Below the pieces are notes generated by a model that saw only the letters and a program-made list of their open reading frames with translations, was not told the origin of the DNA and searched no databases. The position numbers and the translations under genes are program-made. Shown one piece after another: positions 42,370 through 52,898 of a DNA stretch of 64,000 nucleotides (position 1 is the first letter of the stretch; every line of letters begins with the position of its first letter). This DNA comes from Candidatus Saccharimonadota bacterium. GTDB taxonomy: Bacteria > Patescibacteriota > Saccharimonadia > Saccharimonadales > Saccharimonadaceae. The DNA is taken from assembly GCA_905365145.1 (NCBI GenBank), contig CAJPIO010000001.1:1-64000 (forward strand). The letters are read 5' to 3'.

Positions 42370-43674
42370 ATGTTTGTTGATACGGCTAAAGTTTTGGTTC
42401 AGGCAGGTCGCGGCGGCGATGGTGCAGTTAGTTTTCGGCACGAGATTTACGTCGATAAAGGCGGCCCAGATGGCGGAGACGGTGGCCGTGGCGGTAATGT
42501 TGTATTTTTAGCTACAGAACAGCTTAATACGTTGTTAAGCTTTCGCTATAAACCCGAATTAAAAGCTGAAAATGGTACCGCGGGAGCTAAGAAAAAAATG
42601 ACAGGACGTGCTGGTCAGGATTTAATTATAAAAGTGCCGGTCGGAACTATAGTTAAGCGCGATGGTAGAGTGATCGCTGATTTGTCTGCTCCGAATCAGA
42701 AGACTGTTATTGCAAAAGGTGGCGATGGCGGTTTTGGTAATGCTCACTTTAAGTCGAGTGTTCGTCAAACACCGCGCATGGCAGAAGTGGGCGAGCTCGG
42801 CGAATCGTTCGAGGCAGAACTAGAATTGAAATTATTGGCTGATGTCGGTTTGGTGGGTTTTCCTAATGCTGGTAAGTCAACCTTTTTGAGCGTGGTGTCA
42901 AATGCTCGCCCTGAAATTGCAGATTATGAGTTCACAACGTTGACGCCGAATCTCGGTGTAGCTGATGTCGATGACGGTTCGCTTTTAATTGCTGATATTC
43001 CAGGGTTGATTGAAGGGGCTAGTGATGGTAAAGGACTGGGTGATGCCTTTTTGCGGCATATTGAGAGGACTGCCGTACTGCTCCATTTGGTGGACGCTTA
43101 TAGTAACGACGTAGCTGAACGCTACCTGGCTATTCGCCGCGAACTCAAAAAGTACAGCACTGAACTGGCGTCGCGTCCCGAGATAGTAGCCCTAACTAAA
43201 TGCGAAGGATTAGATCAGGATATCATTCAAATGCAAATTGACACCTTAAGAGCTGTCGCTAGCGAGGATACGCAGGTTTTCGCTATTTCCTCGGTATCGC
43301 ATAAAGGCGTAATTGATGTACTGAGAGCTCTGCAGGTGCAAGTTGTAGCAATGCGCGCAGCTGAGAATGAGCAGAAGCAGATTGACGATTTGAATAACGA
43401 TAAACTTGAGACAATCACGCTCAGTGGCAACGAGACGATCTCGAGCAGTTGGGAAGTTTCATACGATGCTGATAAGCAAATCTACCGCGTGTTTGGCGGC
43501 AAGATAGAAAAATTTGCTCGCCGCACCAATTTTGATCAGTTTGAAAGCGTCAATCGTTTACGCGATATCATGCGTCGTTATGGTATCGCGCACGAGCTAA
43601 TGCGCCAAGGTGCTACTGGTGATAGCTTGGTGCAGATTGGCGAATCGACGCCGTTTACGCTGGTTGAGCAGTAG
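42370..43674 (+). CDS. obgE: Obg-family GTPase
   Basis: Ribosome-associated GTPase for 50S maturation. 434 residues: Obg fold (1-157, VQAGRGGDGAVSFRHE, GGDGGFGNAHF), G domain with GLVGFPNAGKSTFLS (P-loop), DIPGLIEGASDGKGLG and ALTKCEGLD (G4), then a C-terminal OCT domain. G4 usually reads NKxD; here the Asn is Thr and the Asp is replaced around KCEG, so nucleotide contacts may be altered. TATAAT at 42358-42363 ends 6 bases before the ATG (leaderless). Confidence 0.96.
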   Translation: MFVDTAKVLVQAGRGGDGAVSFRHEIYVDKGGPDGGDGGRGGNVVFLATEQLNTLLSFRYKPELKAENGTAGAKKKMTGRAGQDLIIKVPVGTIVKRDGRVIADLSAPNQKTVIAKGGDGGFGNAHFKSSVRQTPRMAEVGELGESFEAELELKLLADVGLVGFPNAGKSTFLSVVSNARPEIADYEFTTLTPNLGVADVDDGSLLIADIPGLIEGASDGKGLGDAFLRHIERTAVLLHLVDAYSNDVAERYLAIRRELKKYSTELASRPEIVALTKCEGLDQDIIQMQIDTLRAVASEDTQVFAISSVSHKGVIDVLRALQVQVVAMRAAENEQKQIDDLNNDKLETITLSGNETISSSWEVSYDADKQIYRVFGGKIEKFARRTNFDQFESVNRLRDIMRRYGIAHELMRQGATGDSLVQIGESTPFTLVEQ

Positions 43675-43712
43675 GTTTGGGTGTCATCTCGTAGCTTTGC
43701 TATACTATAGGT

Positions 43713-45128
43713 ATGGCACAGACATTTTTCTTCTATGACCTCGAAACCAGCGGATTAAATCCGCGGCAAGATCGCATCATGCAGTTTGCTGGGCAGCGAA
43801 CAGATATGAATCTCGAACCGATTGGTGATCCGTATAATTTGCTGGTGACGCTGAATGATGATACTTTGCCGAGTCCTGATGCACTGATGGTGACTGGCAT
43901 CACGCCGCAAAAAACGGTTGAGGAGGGCTACAGTGAGGCGCAGTTCGCCCGGATGCTCAGTGAGGAGATTTTCACGCCGGACACCATTGCGGTTGGCTTT
44001 AATAACGTGCGTTTTGATGACGAATTTATCCGCCATTTGTTGTGGCGCAATTTCCATGATCCTTACGAATGGAGCTGGAAAGACGGTCGCTCGCGTTGGG
44101 ATTTGCTAGATGTGGTGCGATTGACGCGGGCGCTCAGGCCGGAAGGAATTAATTGGCCGCTTGATGACAAAGGTGAGCCAAGTAACCGCTTGGAATTAAT
44201 CACCAGCGCCAACGGTATAGCACATGAAAACGCTCACGATGCTTTGGCGGATGTGACGGCGCTGATTGCCGTGACGAAATTGATCAAGCAAAAGCAGCCG
44301 CAACTGTATGATTATTTACTGAAAATGCGCGATAAAAAAGTAGTTCAGCAACTGGTCAATGTGGATGACAAGAAACCGTTTGTCTATGCCAGTGGGCGTT
44401 ACGATAAAGAATTTGCCAAAACTACGGTGGCATTTCCGCTGACGACCAGTCGAAGCGGCGGCGTGGTTGTCTATGATCTGCGCTATGACCCGACGCCGTT
44501 TGTTGGGTTGAGTGCGGAGGAATTGGCGAAGAAAATTTTTGCTTCCTGGGAGGAACGCCAAGCTGAGGATTTCATCAAATTGCCCGTCAAGGAACTGCAT
44601 TACAATCGTTGTCCGGCGGTGGCGCCACTAGGTGTACTGGAGCAGGGCGATGGCTGGCAGAAGATTTCGCTTGATCTAAAGACAGTGCAGAAACATCAAA
44701 ATATTTTACTGAATCACCCGGACTTTGCCGAAAAATTACGGACTATTTTTGAAAACAAGCCAGCCTTCAAGAAATTGCCTGATCCAGAAGCGCAATTGTA
44801 TGATGGCTTTTTGAACGACCGTGATCGTATCCGTGTCGAAGCGGTGCGTAATGCTGATGAGCGCGAGCTGGCTGATTTTCATCCAGAATTTCAGGACGAG
44901 CGTTTAGCGCCGCTATTGCTACACTACAAAGCGCGTAATTTTCCGCGTTCGCTCAGCGAAGATGATCTGGCGCAGTGGGAAACATGGCGGGCTCAGCGCT
45001 TGCAGGCGCAATTGCCAGGGTTTATGACAGCTTTGCATCGTTTAGCGCCGACAGCGACTGACGAGCAGCAGTTTATTTTACAAGAATTGCAATTGTGGGC
45101 TGAGTCTACATTACCAGCTAGCGATTAG
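43713..45128 (+). CDS. sbcB: Exodeoxyribonuclease I
   Basis: 3'-5' single-strand DNA exonuclease in recombination and mismatch repair. 471 residues. DEDDh catalytic core: FFYDLETSGLNPRQDRI, VGFNNVRFDDEFIRHLLW and ENAHDALADVTALIAV; followed by the SH3-like and C-terminal helical domains that make up full ExoI. TATACT at 43701-43706 ends 6 bases before the ATG (leaderless). Confidence 0.95.
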   Translation: MAQTFFFYDLETSGLNPRQDRIMQFAGQRTDMNLEPIGDPYNLLVTLNDDTLPSPDALMVTGITPQKTVEEGYSEAQFARMLSEEIFTPDTIAVGFNNVRFDDEFIRHLLWRNFHDPYEWSWKDGRSRWDLLDVVRLTRALRPEGINWPLDDKGEPSNRLELITSANGIAHENAHDALADVTALIAVTKLIKQKQPQLYDYLLKMRDKKVVQQLVNVDDKKPFVYASGRYDKEFAKTTVAFPLTTSRSGGVVVYDLRYDPTPFVGLSAEELAKKIFASWEERQAEDFIKLPVKELHYNRCPAVAPLGVLEQGDGWQKISLDLKTVQKHQNILLNHPDFAEKLRTIFENKPAFKKLPDPEAQLYDGFLNDRDRIRVEAVRNADERELADFHPEFQDERLAPLLLHYKARNFPRSLSEDDLAQWETWRAQRLQAQLPGFMTALHRLAPTATDEQQFILQELQLWAESTLPASD

Positions 45129-45147
45129 ATCTTTCGCGTGCCAGCTG

Positions 45148-45408
45148 CTATTCTTTTGGAGGTAAAGGACGTTGAACAGTATTTTCTATGTAGGTGAATA
45201 TGTTTATGACTATCATTGCGTATAGCAATAACATAACCCAGTATGGTACTGATATGTGAGTGCCAGGTATAGCGCCGACTAGTACGAAATTCATTAGCGA
45301 ATCGTAAATATCGTGGCGCAGCAAAAATAGAGGTACACCGATAAGGCACGCCAATACAACACGAATCTTGATGCTGAGGACAGCGAATAGTTCAATCAAT
45401 GCTCTCAT
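45148..45408 (-). CDS. Small hypothetical membrane protein
   Basis: 86 residues with two membrane helices (residues 14-30, IRVVLACLIGVPLFLL, and 54-75, VPYWVMLLLYAMIVINIF) and a short tail ending in RPLPPKE. TATAGT lies 8 bases upstream of the ATG on the minus strand, consistent with the leaderless pattern. It is convergent with sbcB. No family recognised. Confidence 0.65.
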   Translation of the reverse strand: MRALIELFAVLSIKIRVVLACLIGVPLFLLRHDIYDSLMNFVLVGAIPGTHISVPYWVMLLLYAMIVINIFTYIENTVQRPLPPKE

Positions 45409-45558
45409 TTGACTATACTATAGCAAATATACTATAGTATGTGCAACGATAAGCGCGATACAATTTTAGTTTATTTGGATGATATTTTAAGTGTAATACG
45501 TGCACAGATATTTTGCGGTAATGGATTTTTTTACCGGAAAATGCTAAAATAAGTAGTC

Positions 45559-48390
45559 ATGTCAGATAGTATCAAGATCACCGGTGCACGCCAGAATAAC
45601 TTAAAAAACGTGAGTTTGGAAATTCCACGCGATAAGTTTGTAGTGGTAACAGGACTTAGCGGCAGCGGCAAATCAAGCCTGGTTTTTGATACTATCTATG
45701 CCGAAGGACAACGGCGCTATGTTGAAAGCTTGAGCAGTTATGCGCGGCAATTCTTGGGCATCATGGACAAGCCAGATGTTGACTCAATTGATGGATTGAG
45801 CCCGGCAATTTCAATAGATCAAAAATCAACCAGTCGTAATCCGCGTTCAACGGTTGCCACGGTAACAGAAATTTACGACTATTTACGCTTGTTGTTCGCG
45901 CGTGTTGGTGTACCTCATTGTCCGGCGCTTTTGCCAGATGGTAAGCGCTGCGGCAAGCCGGTACAACGACGAACAGCACAATCAATTATTGATGAAATCA
46001 TGAAATTACCTGAAGGCGCAAAATTAATGATCCTGGCGCCGATTGTTAACCAGAAAAAAGGCGAGTTTCAGCATATTCCTGAACAGTATATGCGCAGCGG
46101 TTTTGCTCGAGCGCGAGTGGACGGCGTAATTTATGCACTAGATGAGTTTCCAGAATTACAAAAGAGTTTTAAACATGATATCGAATTGGTCGTAGACCGC
46201 TTGGTGATGCGTCCAGACATGATTTCGCGCGTATCGCAATCAGTCGAACAATCGTTAGAATTGGCTGGCGGCATAGTCCAAGTGTTGAATGCTGATAGCG
46301 GCGAAATTTTGACTTATAGCCAGCGCTATGCTTGTGTGGATCACCCGGGCGAGGAGATTCCTGAATTGGAGCCGCGGCTATTCAGTTTTAACGCGCCGCA
46401 AGGTGCTTGTCCGGTATGTACGGGGCTGGGCACACGAATGGAGATTGATCCTAGCTTGGTTTTTAACAAAAATTTGACGATTGCCGAAGGTGCAATTCGT
46501 CCGTTTAATCGTTTTAGCGTTGATGCTTGGTATATGAAACGGCTTGAAGCGGTAGCGGCTGAACATGGTTTTAGTCTACACGTACCAGTGCGCGAACTAA
46601 GCGACGATGTGCGGAAATTATTGATGTATGGTACGGGCGAGCAAAAATATCGCGTTGAGCTAGGTAATGGCCGGCACTATGATTCAACATTTGAAGGGAT
46701 TATTCCAAATCTTGAGCGTCGTCACCGCGAAACTGATAGCGACTTCATGCGCAAAGATATTGAGCGATTTATGCGTGAACGCAAATGCACAGCCTGTAAG
46801 GGCGCTCGCCTTAAACCGGTAGTCTTAGCGGTGACGGTTAGCGGCTTGTCGATTATGGATATTTGTAATTTAGATGTCGAGAACGCCTTAGACGTCTTTA
46901 GTCAGCTGAAATTTGATGATAACGAAATGAAGATCGTCAAGCTAGTGGTTAAAGAGATTAACGCTCGTCTGGGATTTATGAATAACGTAGGGTTGAATTA
47001 TCTAGAACTGGGGCGAGCTGCTAATACTTTGAGCGGAGGCGAGGCACAGCGGATTCGTCTAGCGACACAGATTGGCTCTGGGTTACAAGGTGTGTTATAC
47101 GTATTAGACGAGCCGTCAATTGGTTTGCATCAGCGCGACAACGATCGATTAATCAAAACACTCAAGTATTTACGTGATCTCGGTAATACTGTATTGGTGG
47201 TTGAGCACGACGAAGAGACAATCGCTGCAGCTGATTTTTTGGTGGATGTAGGTCCAGGTGCTGGCGTGCATGGCGGCGAGATTGTAGCTGCCGGCACGCC
47301 AGCCGAGGTGGCGCAGAATCCGGCCAGTATTACCGGACGATATTTATCTAGAGCAGAAAAGATATCGGTGCCTAAGAAACGTCGTGCGGTCGAGAAAGAT
47401 CGCAAACTTGTCGTTCGCGGCGCTAAGGAGAATAACCTCAAAAATATTGATGTCGAGTTTCCGTTGGGCGTAATGACACTAGTGACTGGCGTTAGCGGTA
47501 GCGGCAAATCGACACTAGTCAATGACATTGTAGCCAACGAATTGACGGCGCGTCTGCATCGAGCACAGACTGTGCCCGGCGATCATGATAGGATTGACGG
47601 TGTCAAGCAATTAGATAAAGCTATCGTCATTGATCAGTCGGCGATAGGCCGCACGCCGCGCTCTAATCCAGCAACTTATACGGGCGTGTTCACGCAGATT
47701 CGCGAATTGTTTGCTAATACCCCTGAGGCTAATATTCGCGGCTACAAAGCGGGGCGCTTTAGCTTCAATGTCAAGGGCGGACGCTGCGAGAATTGCCAAG
47801 GCGACGGTGTGATAAAGATTGAAATGCATTTCTTGCCGGATGTCTATATACAATGTCCAGAATGTCATGGTAAGCGCTACAATCGTGAAGCGCTAGAGAT
47901 TAAATATAAAGATAAAACCATTAGCGATATCCTAGAAATGACGGTCGAGCAAGCCTGCGAGTTTTTTACTAATATTCCAGCTATCTCCCGCAAGCTCGAG
48001 ACTATTAACGAAGTTGGCCTGGGTTATGTGAAGCTTGGGCAGCCAGCGACGACGTTCTCTGGCGGTGAAGCACAGCGCATTAAATTAGCGGCAGAGCTAT
48101 CGCGTCGTTCAACTGGTAAAACACTTTATATACTCGACGAGCCAACGACTGGCTTGCATACTGCTGATGTGCGCAAATTGCTCGAGATTTTACAAAAATT
48201 AGTCGATGGTGGCAACAGTATGATAATCATTGAGCATAATCTGGAAGTCATTAAATGCGCTGATTGGATTATTGATATGGGTCCAGAGGGCGGACAAGGC
48301 GGCGGCAGAGTGGTTGCTGCCGGCACGCCAGAAGACGTCGCAAAGAATCCAGAAAGTCAAACTGGGAAATACTTACAGAAGCTGTTATAA
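45559..48390 (+). CDS. uvrA: Excinuclease ABC subunit A
   Basis: Damage-sensing ATPase of nucleotide excision repair. 943 residues, full length. Two ABC modules: Walker [17 protein letters not shown] and [16 protein letters not shown]; signatures [15 protein letters not shown] and [15 protein letters not shown]; Walker [12 protein letters not shown] and [11 protein letters not shown]. Zinc sites [25 protein letters not shown] with [15 protein letters not shown] ends 8 bases before the ATG. The UvrD/PcrA helicase at 19819 may act in the same pathway. Confidence 0.98.
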   Translation: MSDSIKITGARQNNLKNVSLEIPRDKFVVVTGLSGSGKSSLVFDTIYAEGQRRYVESLSSYARQFLGIMDKPDVDSIDGLSPAISIDQKSTSRNPRSTVATVTEIYDYLRLLFARVGVPHCPALLPDGKRCGKPVQRRTAQSIIDEIMKLPEGAKLMILAPIVNQKKGEFQHIPEQYMRSGFARARVDGVIYALDEFPELQKSFKHDIELVVDRLVMRPDMISRVSQSVEQSLELAGGIVQVLNADSGEILTYSQRYACVDHPGEEIPELEPRLFSFNAPQGACPVCTGLGTRMEIDPSLVFNKNLTIAEGAIRPFNRFSVDAWYMKRLEAVAAEHGFSLHVPVRELSDDVRKLLMYGTGEQKYRVELGNGRHYDSTFEGIIPNLERRHRETDSDFMRKDIERFMRERKCTACKGARLKPVVLAVTVSGLSIMDICNLDVENALDVFSQLKFDDNEMKIVKLVVKEINARLGFMNNVGLNYLELGRAANTLSGGEAQRIRLATQIGSGLQGVLYVLDEPSIGLHQRDNDRLIKTLKYLRDLGNTVLVVEHDEETIAAADFLVDVGPGAGVHGGEIVAAGTPAEVAQNPASITGRYLSRAEKISVPKKRRAVEKDRKLVVRGAKENNLKNIDVEFPLGVMTLVTGVSGSGKSTLVNDIVANELTARLHRAQTVPGDHDRIDGVKQLDKAIVIDQSAIGRTPRSNPATYTGVFTQIRELFANTPEANIRGYKAGRFSFNVKGGRCENCQGDGVIKIEMHFLPDVYIQCPECHGKRYNREALEIKYKDKTISDILEMTVEQACEFFTNIPAISRKLETINEVGLGYVKLGQPATTFSGGEAQRIKLAAELSRRSTGKTLYILDEPTTGLHTADVRKLLEILQKLVDGGNSMIIIEHNLEVIKCADWIIDMGPEGGQGGGRVVAAGTPEDVAKNPESQTGKYLQKLL

Positions 48391-48394
48391 ACGA

Positions 48395-48412
48395 TAATCT
48401 TTGCAAAGATTA
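48395..48412. repeat. 18-bp perfect palindrome between uvrA and the DedA gene
   Basis: TAATCTTTGCAAAGATTA, lying 4 bases after the uvrA stop between convergent genes. It could form a stem but has no T tract, so terminator activity is doubtful. Confidence 0.4.
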
Positions 48413-48452
48413 AAAGCCCAATCTCAGACGAAAGATTCGCTGCGGATTTGCG

Positions 48453-49112
48453 TTATTTTTTCCGTTTGGACGTCTTGGTTTTTGAGAATAAAACTTGGAA
48501 CTGTTTTTTGAGAGCCGCGCGGTTTGATGGTTTCTTGAGCGCGTGAATGATCATCGGCGATACAGAGAGGAATACGATTATAAGCGCAGCAACCTCGATG
48601 TTAACGCCTGCTTTGGTAAGTAATTCACCCGCGTAATAACCTAGATAGACGAATAGTGATGACCACAAGAATCCGCCGATAATGTTAAAAACCAAAAATG
48701 TTCTGTAATGCATTTTGCTGGCGCCAGCAACGATTGGCGCAAAAGTTCGGACGATTGGCGCAAAACGAGCCAACACGATAGTAATTGAACCGTGCTTGTC
48801 GTAGAATTTTTCAGTTTGTTCTAAATATTTTTTCTTGAAAAAACGCGAATTTTCTTTTTCAAATAATTTGCGGCCGACCTTATGTCCAAAACTATAGCCA
48901 ACACTATCGCCTAACACGGCTGCCAAAAATATCAGGATAGCGAATAGATGAATATCAATTGGCAAAATATGCTGTTGTACCATATAAGCTGCCGTAAATA
49001 GCAAGCTGTCGCCTGGAAATATGAAGCCGATTAATAAACCTGACTCAGCGAAAACGACCAATAAGATAATTGGCACGCCGAGATGAATAATCAAATTAAT
49101 AAAGGCTTCCAT
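48453..49112 (-). CDS. DedA/SNARE-associated (VTT domain) membrane protein
   Basis: 219 residues from the ATG at 49112, 10 bases after TATAAT on the minus strand; an in-frame start further up would lie across this promoter. Typical DedA features: a first membrane segment with VVFAESGLLIGFIFPGDSLL, YSFGHKVGRKLF, FFKKKYLEQTEKFYDKHGSI, RFAPIVRTFAPIVAGASKM and GGFLWSSLFVYLGYYAG, then a basic C-terminal tail. Members include undecaprenyl-phosphate and lipid flippases (established for UptA-type proteins); specificity is not assigned here. Confidence 0.93.
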   Translation of the reverse strand: MEAFINLIIHLGVPIILLVVFAESGLLIGFIFPGDSLLFTAAYMVQQHILPIDIHLFAILIFLAAVLGDSVGYSFGHKVGRKLFEKENSRFFKKKYLEQTEKFYDKHGSITIVLARFAPIVRTFAPIVAGASKMHYRTFLVFNIIGGFLWSSLFVYLGYYAGELLTKAGVNIEVAALIIVFLSVSPMIIHALKKPSNRAALKKQFQVLFSKTKTSKRKK

Positions 49113-49302
49113 GCTAGAGATGATTATAGCACAGATTTCTAGCACCAGCTAATGGAATAGGTTTGGGTCTAAAAATTTATTGTCGAAACGGATCGGGGAT
49201 ATCGTGAATCACTAGCTTGGTTAGAATCATTATCATAAACATGTTATAATAGAGAAGCAATAGTAAACCTCCGGAAAGGTATCTAACGAAAGGAAGAGAG
49301 AA

Positions 49303-50007
49303 ATGGGAGAAAAAATTACTCTGAAGATTACTAAGCGCGAAGTGCTTGGCAAAAAAGTTAAGACGCTACGTCGCCAAGGAATTACACCAGGTGTGGTCTA
49401 CGGTGCTGGTATGGAAGCGGTGCCGATTCAGGCTGAAGCTGGCGAAGTGCTGCGCGTCTATAAGCTAGCTGGCAAGCATACGCCCGTCCAGTTGCTAGGC
49501 AGCGAGCGGCGTATAGCGATGATTAAGGATGTTGAATCATATCCGACTAGGTCAAACGCTCTTCGTCATATTTCTTTTCATGCAGTCCGTGCTGATGAGC
49601 CGGTGATTGCCGAGGTGCCGATTCGTTTGAGCGGTACAGGAGAATCTGAGGCGGAGCGTGCCGGCTTGGTAGTGCTGCAAGCGCTTGAGAAGATTAAGGT
49701 CAAGGCCTTGCCGATGGATCTGCCAGAAGTATTGGAGGCGCCGACGGATGGTCTTGTTAAAGAAGGCGACCGCGTGACCGTGGGTGATATTGTTTTGCCG
49801 GATGGCGTTGAGCTGGTCGAGAACGACGACGGCCGCGAAGGCACGGCTGACGACGACATTACGGTCAAAGATTTGGTCGTGGCAAACGTCTATGAGCCGA
49901 GCGCTCTAGCAGCTGCCAACGATGCGGCGGCCGGCGAAGCTGAGTCCGCTGACGCCGAACAAGTCGAAGTTACGGGAGAAGCTGAAAAGACTCAAGCGTC
50001 GGAATAG
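49303..50007 (+). CDS. rplY: 50S ribosomal protein L25 (CTC/TL5 form)
   Basis: Binds 5S rRNA in the large subunit. 234 residues: L25 domain (1-90; KREVLGKKVKTLRRQGITPG, VVYGAGMEAVPI) and the TL5-type C-terminal beta domain, then an acidic, Ala/Glu-rich tail (from about 205). Unlike its neighbours it has a leader of about 45 nt (TATAAT 49245-49250) and a strong ribosome-binding site (AAAGGAAGAGAG). Terminator follows. Confidence 0.95.
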   Translation: MGEKITLKITKREVLGKKVKTLRRQGITPGVVYGAGMEAVPIQAEAGEVLRVYKLAGKHTPVQLLGSERRIAMIKDVESYPTRSNALRHISFHAVRADEPVIAEVPIRLSGTGESEAERAGLVVLQALEKIKVKALPMDLPEVLEAPTDGLVKEGDRVTVGDIVLPDGVELVENDDGREGTADDDITVKDLVVANVYEPSALAAANDAAAGEAESADAEQVEVTGEAEKTQASE

Positions 50008-50024
50008 TTTGGTCTTAGACTATC

Positions 50025-50056
50025 AAAAAACACCGTCATGGTTTGGCGGTGTTTTT
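50025..50056 (+). terminator. Terminator after rplY
   Basis: A run of A, stem AACACCG/CGGTGTT closing a mispaired centre, then a T run. Symmetric, so it may also stop the convergent ABC transporter gene. Confidence 0.85.
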
Positions 50057-50078
50057 CTATAGTCGGAAATGCTAGAAA

Positions 50079-51851
50079 TTACTCCTCGATGAATCCGCCT
50101 GATTGCCGCGCCCATAACTTAGCGTAAACGCCGCGTTTTTTGGCGAGCAATTGATCGTGCGAACCGTCTTCGACGATGCGTCCGTTCTCCAAAACAATGA
50201 TACGATCGAGCTTAGCGATGGTAGATAAACGGTGGGCGATGACAATTGACGTTCGGTTTTTCATCAATGTTTCCAGCGACTTTTGGATTAGCGCTTCTGA
50301 TTCTGAGTCTAATGCTGATGTCGCCTCGTCAAGGACTAGAATTGGCGCATCTTTCAAAATCGCTCTGGCAATGGCAATGCGCTGTCGCTGTCCGCCCGAA
50401 AGTTTGACGCCGCGTTCACCAACTAGCGTGTTAAAACCGTCTTGCAGTTTGACGATGAAGTCGTAAGCGCCAGCCTTCTTGGCGGCTTTTTCAATCTCGG
50501 CATCAGTCGCGTCAGGCCGGCTGTAGGCGATATTTTCGCGTACTGAACGATGAAACAACAGCGGCTCTTGCGGCACGTAGGCGATTTGCTGGCGCAGGCT
50601 TGCCTGGGTAACTTCGGCAATATCTTGCGAGTCGATTGTGATCTTGCCCGAGTCAATATCGGCAAATCGTAGCAATAATTTGGTGAGGGTAGTTTTGCCA
50701 GACCCGCTTGATCCGACTAAACCAATTTTTTCGCCTGGCTGAATATTGAGCGAGAAATCATGAAACAAAGTGTCGCCTTGGCCTTCGTCGTGCGTAAAAG
50801 TTACGTTGTCCATGACAATGTCGCCGCGTTTAATTTTTAGTTTTTTGTCGCTGCGATCAACTAGCGTTGTTGGTGTTTTAAGGATTTCTACCATTTCGTG
50901 AGCATCGCCAATAATACGATTGTAACTACGCATGATGCCATTCATGTTCCACAACTCGTGCGCCACGCTGCCCGTATACGTTATGATTAAGTAAACTGAT
51001 GCTACTGATACTAGATTGTGCTGAGCGGCGTATACCGCAAAAGCAATTGCGCCAATTTTGATAATCGTGTTGATGGTCGAATAAACAGTGCTAACTTTCA
51101 GGAAACCGCGCATAGTGCCCAAGCTAGCGCTGCGCCATGAACTGACCGTTTTTGAAAAGCGCTTTTGCTCTAGCGATTCAGCGCCAGATGATTTAACCGC
51201 CAGAATATTTGAAACCATGTCGGCTAATTGGCCGCTAACTTTATTGCTGGCTTTAGCCTCTTTTTCGCTCAATTTGGCCATTGGCCTAGAGCCAAAATAG
51301 ACGGTAATACTAAAAATAATTGAAAAGACAAACAGGAATAAAGCATATTGCCAAATTAATGTCGATAAGATAATTATTGATCCAATTAAAGATATAGCTA
51401 ATGGCAAAATCGACCAGAAAATTGTATCCCAAAAACGTTCGATTGCACCGTTTAGTTTATTGGTTTGGCTGACGAGCGAACCGCCAAATTTATTAGCATG
51501 GAAAAACATTGTTTGATTAGTTAATTTGCTAAAGCAGCGCGAGTGTAAATCGCGTTGTAGTGCAGTCTCGAACGTCCAGACGAGGTACAATACTAAGCGC
51601 CAGCCAATCACCGTTGAACACAGTTCGCTAACGCCATACAGAACAATTAGCGTCCATAAATTGTTAGCAGTTTGCAGCTGGTTGTGCTGGATAATATTAA
51701 GCAGCTCTGCGATAACAAGCGGACCGACAAAAATAGAAATAACAATTGTAGTAATTGTAAAAAATATTGCTAGATTCCTGCGACGCCTGTAGGGTGCAGA
51801 TACTTGCCAGAATAGGCGTAAAATTTCTTTGTCGTTAATTTTATTTTTCAA
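50079..51851 (-). CDS. ABC exporter, fused permease and ATPase
   Basis: 590 residues: six membrane helices in the first 310 residues (type IV exporter fold), then an ATPase with Walker A GLVGSSGSGKTTLTKLLLRF, Q loop AYVPQEPLLFHRSVREN, signature VKLSGGQRQRIAIARAIL, Walker B ILVLDEATSALDSES and the H loop IVIAHRLSTI. Half-transporter, so it should work as a homodimer (MsbA/BmrA type); substrate unknown. The start is TTG at 51851 with GGAG about 6-7 bases upstream. Confidence 0.94.
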   Translation of the reverse strand: MKNKINDKEILRLFWQVSAPYRRRRNLAIFFTITTIVISIFVGPLVIAELLNIIQHNQLQTANNLWTLIVLYGVSELCSTVIGWRLVLYLVWTFETALQRDLHSRCFSKLTNQTMFFHANKFGGSLVSQTNKLNGAIERFWDTIFWSILPLAISLIGSIIILSTLIWQYALFLFVFSIIFSITVYFGSRPMAKLSEKEAKASNKVSGQLADMVSNILAVKSSGAESLEQKRFSKTVSSWRSASLGTMRGFLKVSTVYSTINTIIKIGAIAFAVYAAQHNLVSVASVYLIITYTGSVAHELWNMNGIMRSYNRIIGDAHEMVEILKTPTTLVDRSDKKLKIKRGDIVMDNVTFTHDEGQGDTLFHDFSLNIQPGEKIGLVGSSGSGKTTLTKLLLRFADIDSGKITIDSQDIAEVTQASLRQQIAYVPQEPLLFHRSVRENIAYSRPDATDAEIEKAAKKAGAYDFIVKLQDGFNTLVGERGVKLSGGQRQRIAIARAILKDAPILVLDEATSALDSESEALIQKSLETLMKNRTSIVIAHRLSTIAKLDRIIVLENGRIVEDGSHDQLLAKKRGVYAKLWARQSGGFIEE

Positions 51852-51984
51852 AAGTATCTCCTTCTCTTGTGCAGTTTATATTGTGAGCAGTTTGATCGTT
51901 GGTAAGGTGATTCAAACGCGAGATTTAGAGGAACTCTTTTGGCTCGAGTTCATAGATTAACCAATTATAAGGTATAATCTTGGT

Positions 51985-52788
51985 ATGAGTCAAGAACGAA
52001 CAGTTTCGTATGTTTTAATAACGGGTACCACGAGCGGCTTGGGTAGAGAATTTGCTCGTCTATTTGCGAAAAATGGTTATAATATCGTTGCTGTTGCGCG
52101 TAACGAAGCTCTATTGCAGCAGCAAAAACAGGAGTTAGAGCGCCAGTTTGGCGCTGAAATTGTCTACATAGTTAAAGATTTGAGTGCTGAGAATAGCGCT
52201 CAAGAAGTTTATGACGAGATTAAACATAAAGGCATTAATATAGATATCTTAATTAACAATGCCGGGTTTGGTTCGTTTGGTCGCTATGTTGATGTCGATT
52301 GGCAGCGTCAGAAAGGTCTCGCTAGCGTTAATATGTTGGCCGTGATGCAGTTGTCATATCTATTTGGTAAAGATATGGATCGTCGCGGTAAGGGCAAGAT
52401 TGTTAATATTGCATCGATTGCCTCGTTTCAAGCTGGGCCGTACATGGCGATGTATTATGCCTCGAAAGCTTTTGTTCGCTCGTTTTCTGAAGCTTTGCAT
52501 GAAGAAATGAAGGGCTCTGGCGTGTCAGTGACGGCGATTTGCCCAGGTCCGGTAGCGACTAACTTTGAAAGAAATGCTAATATGATAAACTCGGCAATGT
52601 TCACTAGGCTCAGAGTTTATACACCAGAAGTGGTTGCCGCGAAAAGCTATCGTGCTATTATGAATAACAAAGCAGTGTATGTAGTTGGTTGGCCAAATAA
52701 ACTTTTGGTGTTTTTAACGCGATTTTGTAGCTTGAAGTTTAGTAGAGTTCTCGCTAGTAAAATTAATTTAGGCAGCGGGCGAAAATAG
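51985..52788 (+). CDS. Short-chain dehydrogenase/reductase
   Basis: 267 residues, classical SDR: cofactor motif ITGTTSGLGREFARLF, NNAGFGSFG, catalytic Ser in IVNIASIASFQ, YxxxK in YYASKAFVRSFSEAL and PGPVATNF. The Arg in the VAVARNE segment suggests NADP. A C-terminal hydrophobic stretch (KLLVFLTRFCSL) may touch the membrane, as in DltE/YqjQ-like members. TATAAT at 51973-51978 ends 6 bases before the ATG (leaderless). Substrate unknown. Confidence 0.92.
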   Translation: MSQERTVSYVLITGTTSGLGREFARLFAKNGYNIVAVARNEALLQQQKQELERQFGAEIVYIVKDLSAENSAQEVYDEIKHKGINIDILINNAGFGSFGRYVDVDWQRQKGLASVNMLAVMQLSYLFGKDMDRRGKGKIVNIASIASFQAGPYMAMYYASKAFVRSFSEALHEEMKGSGVSVTAICPGPVATNFERNANMINSAMFTRLRVYTPEVVAAKSYRAIMNNKAVYVVGWPNKLLVFLTRFCSLKFSRVLASKINLGSGRK

Positions 52789-52862
52789 CCTGGTCTGACC
52801 AGTAATTTAATTGTTGAAAATCATGGCCAAGAAGTGTAGCGCGGTAAGTTTTGTAAAAAGCA

Positions 52863-52898
52863 TTGTATTTTTATTGTAAATGATTTACAATAAAAATA
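52863..52898 (+). promoter_or_regulatory. Promoter overlapped by a 33-bp palindromic operator of the Fur-family operon
   Basis: Bases 52866-52881 and 52883-52898 are perfect inverted repeats around a single G (core ATTGTAAATGATTTACAAT). This is the shape of Fur, PerR or Zur boxes. TTGTAT (52863-52868), 17 bases, TACAAT (52886-52891) form a promoter embedded in the palindrome, with transcription expected at the ATG. A bound repressor would cover the promoter and the start codon, so autoregulation is likely. Confidence 0.82.
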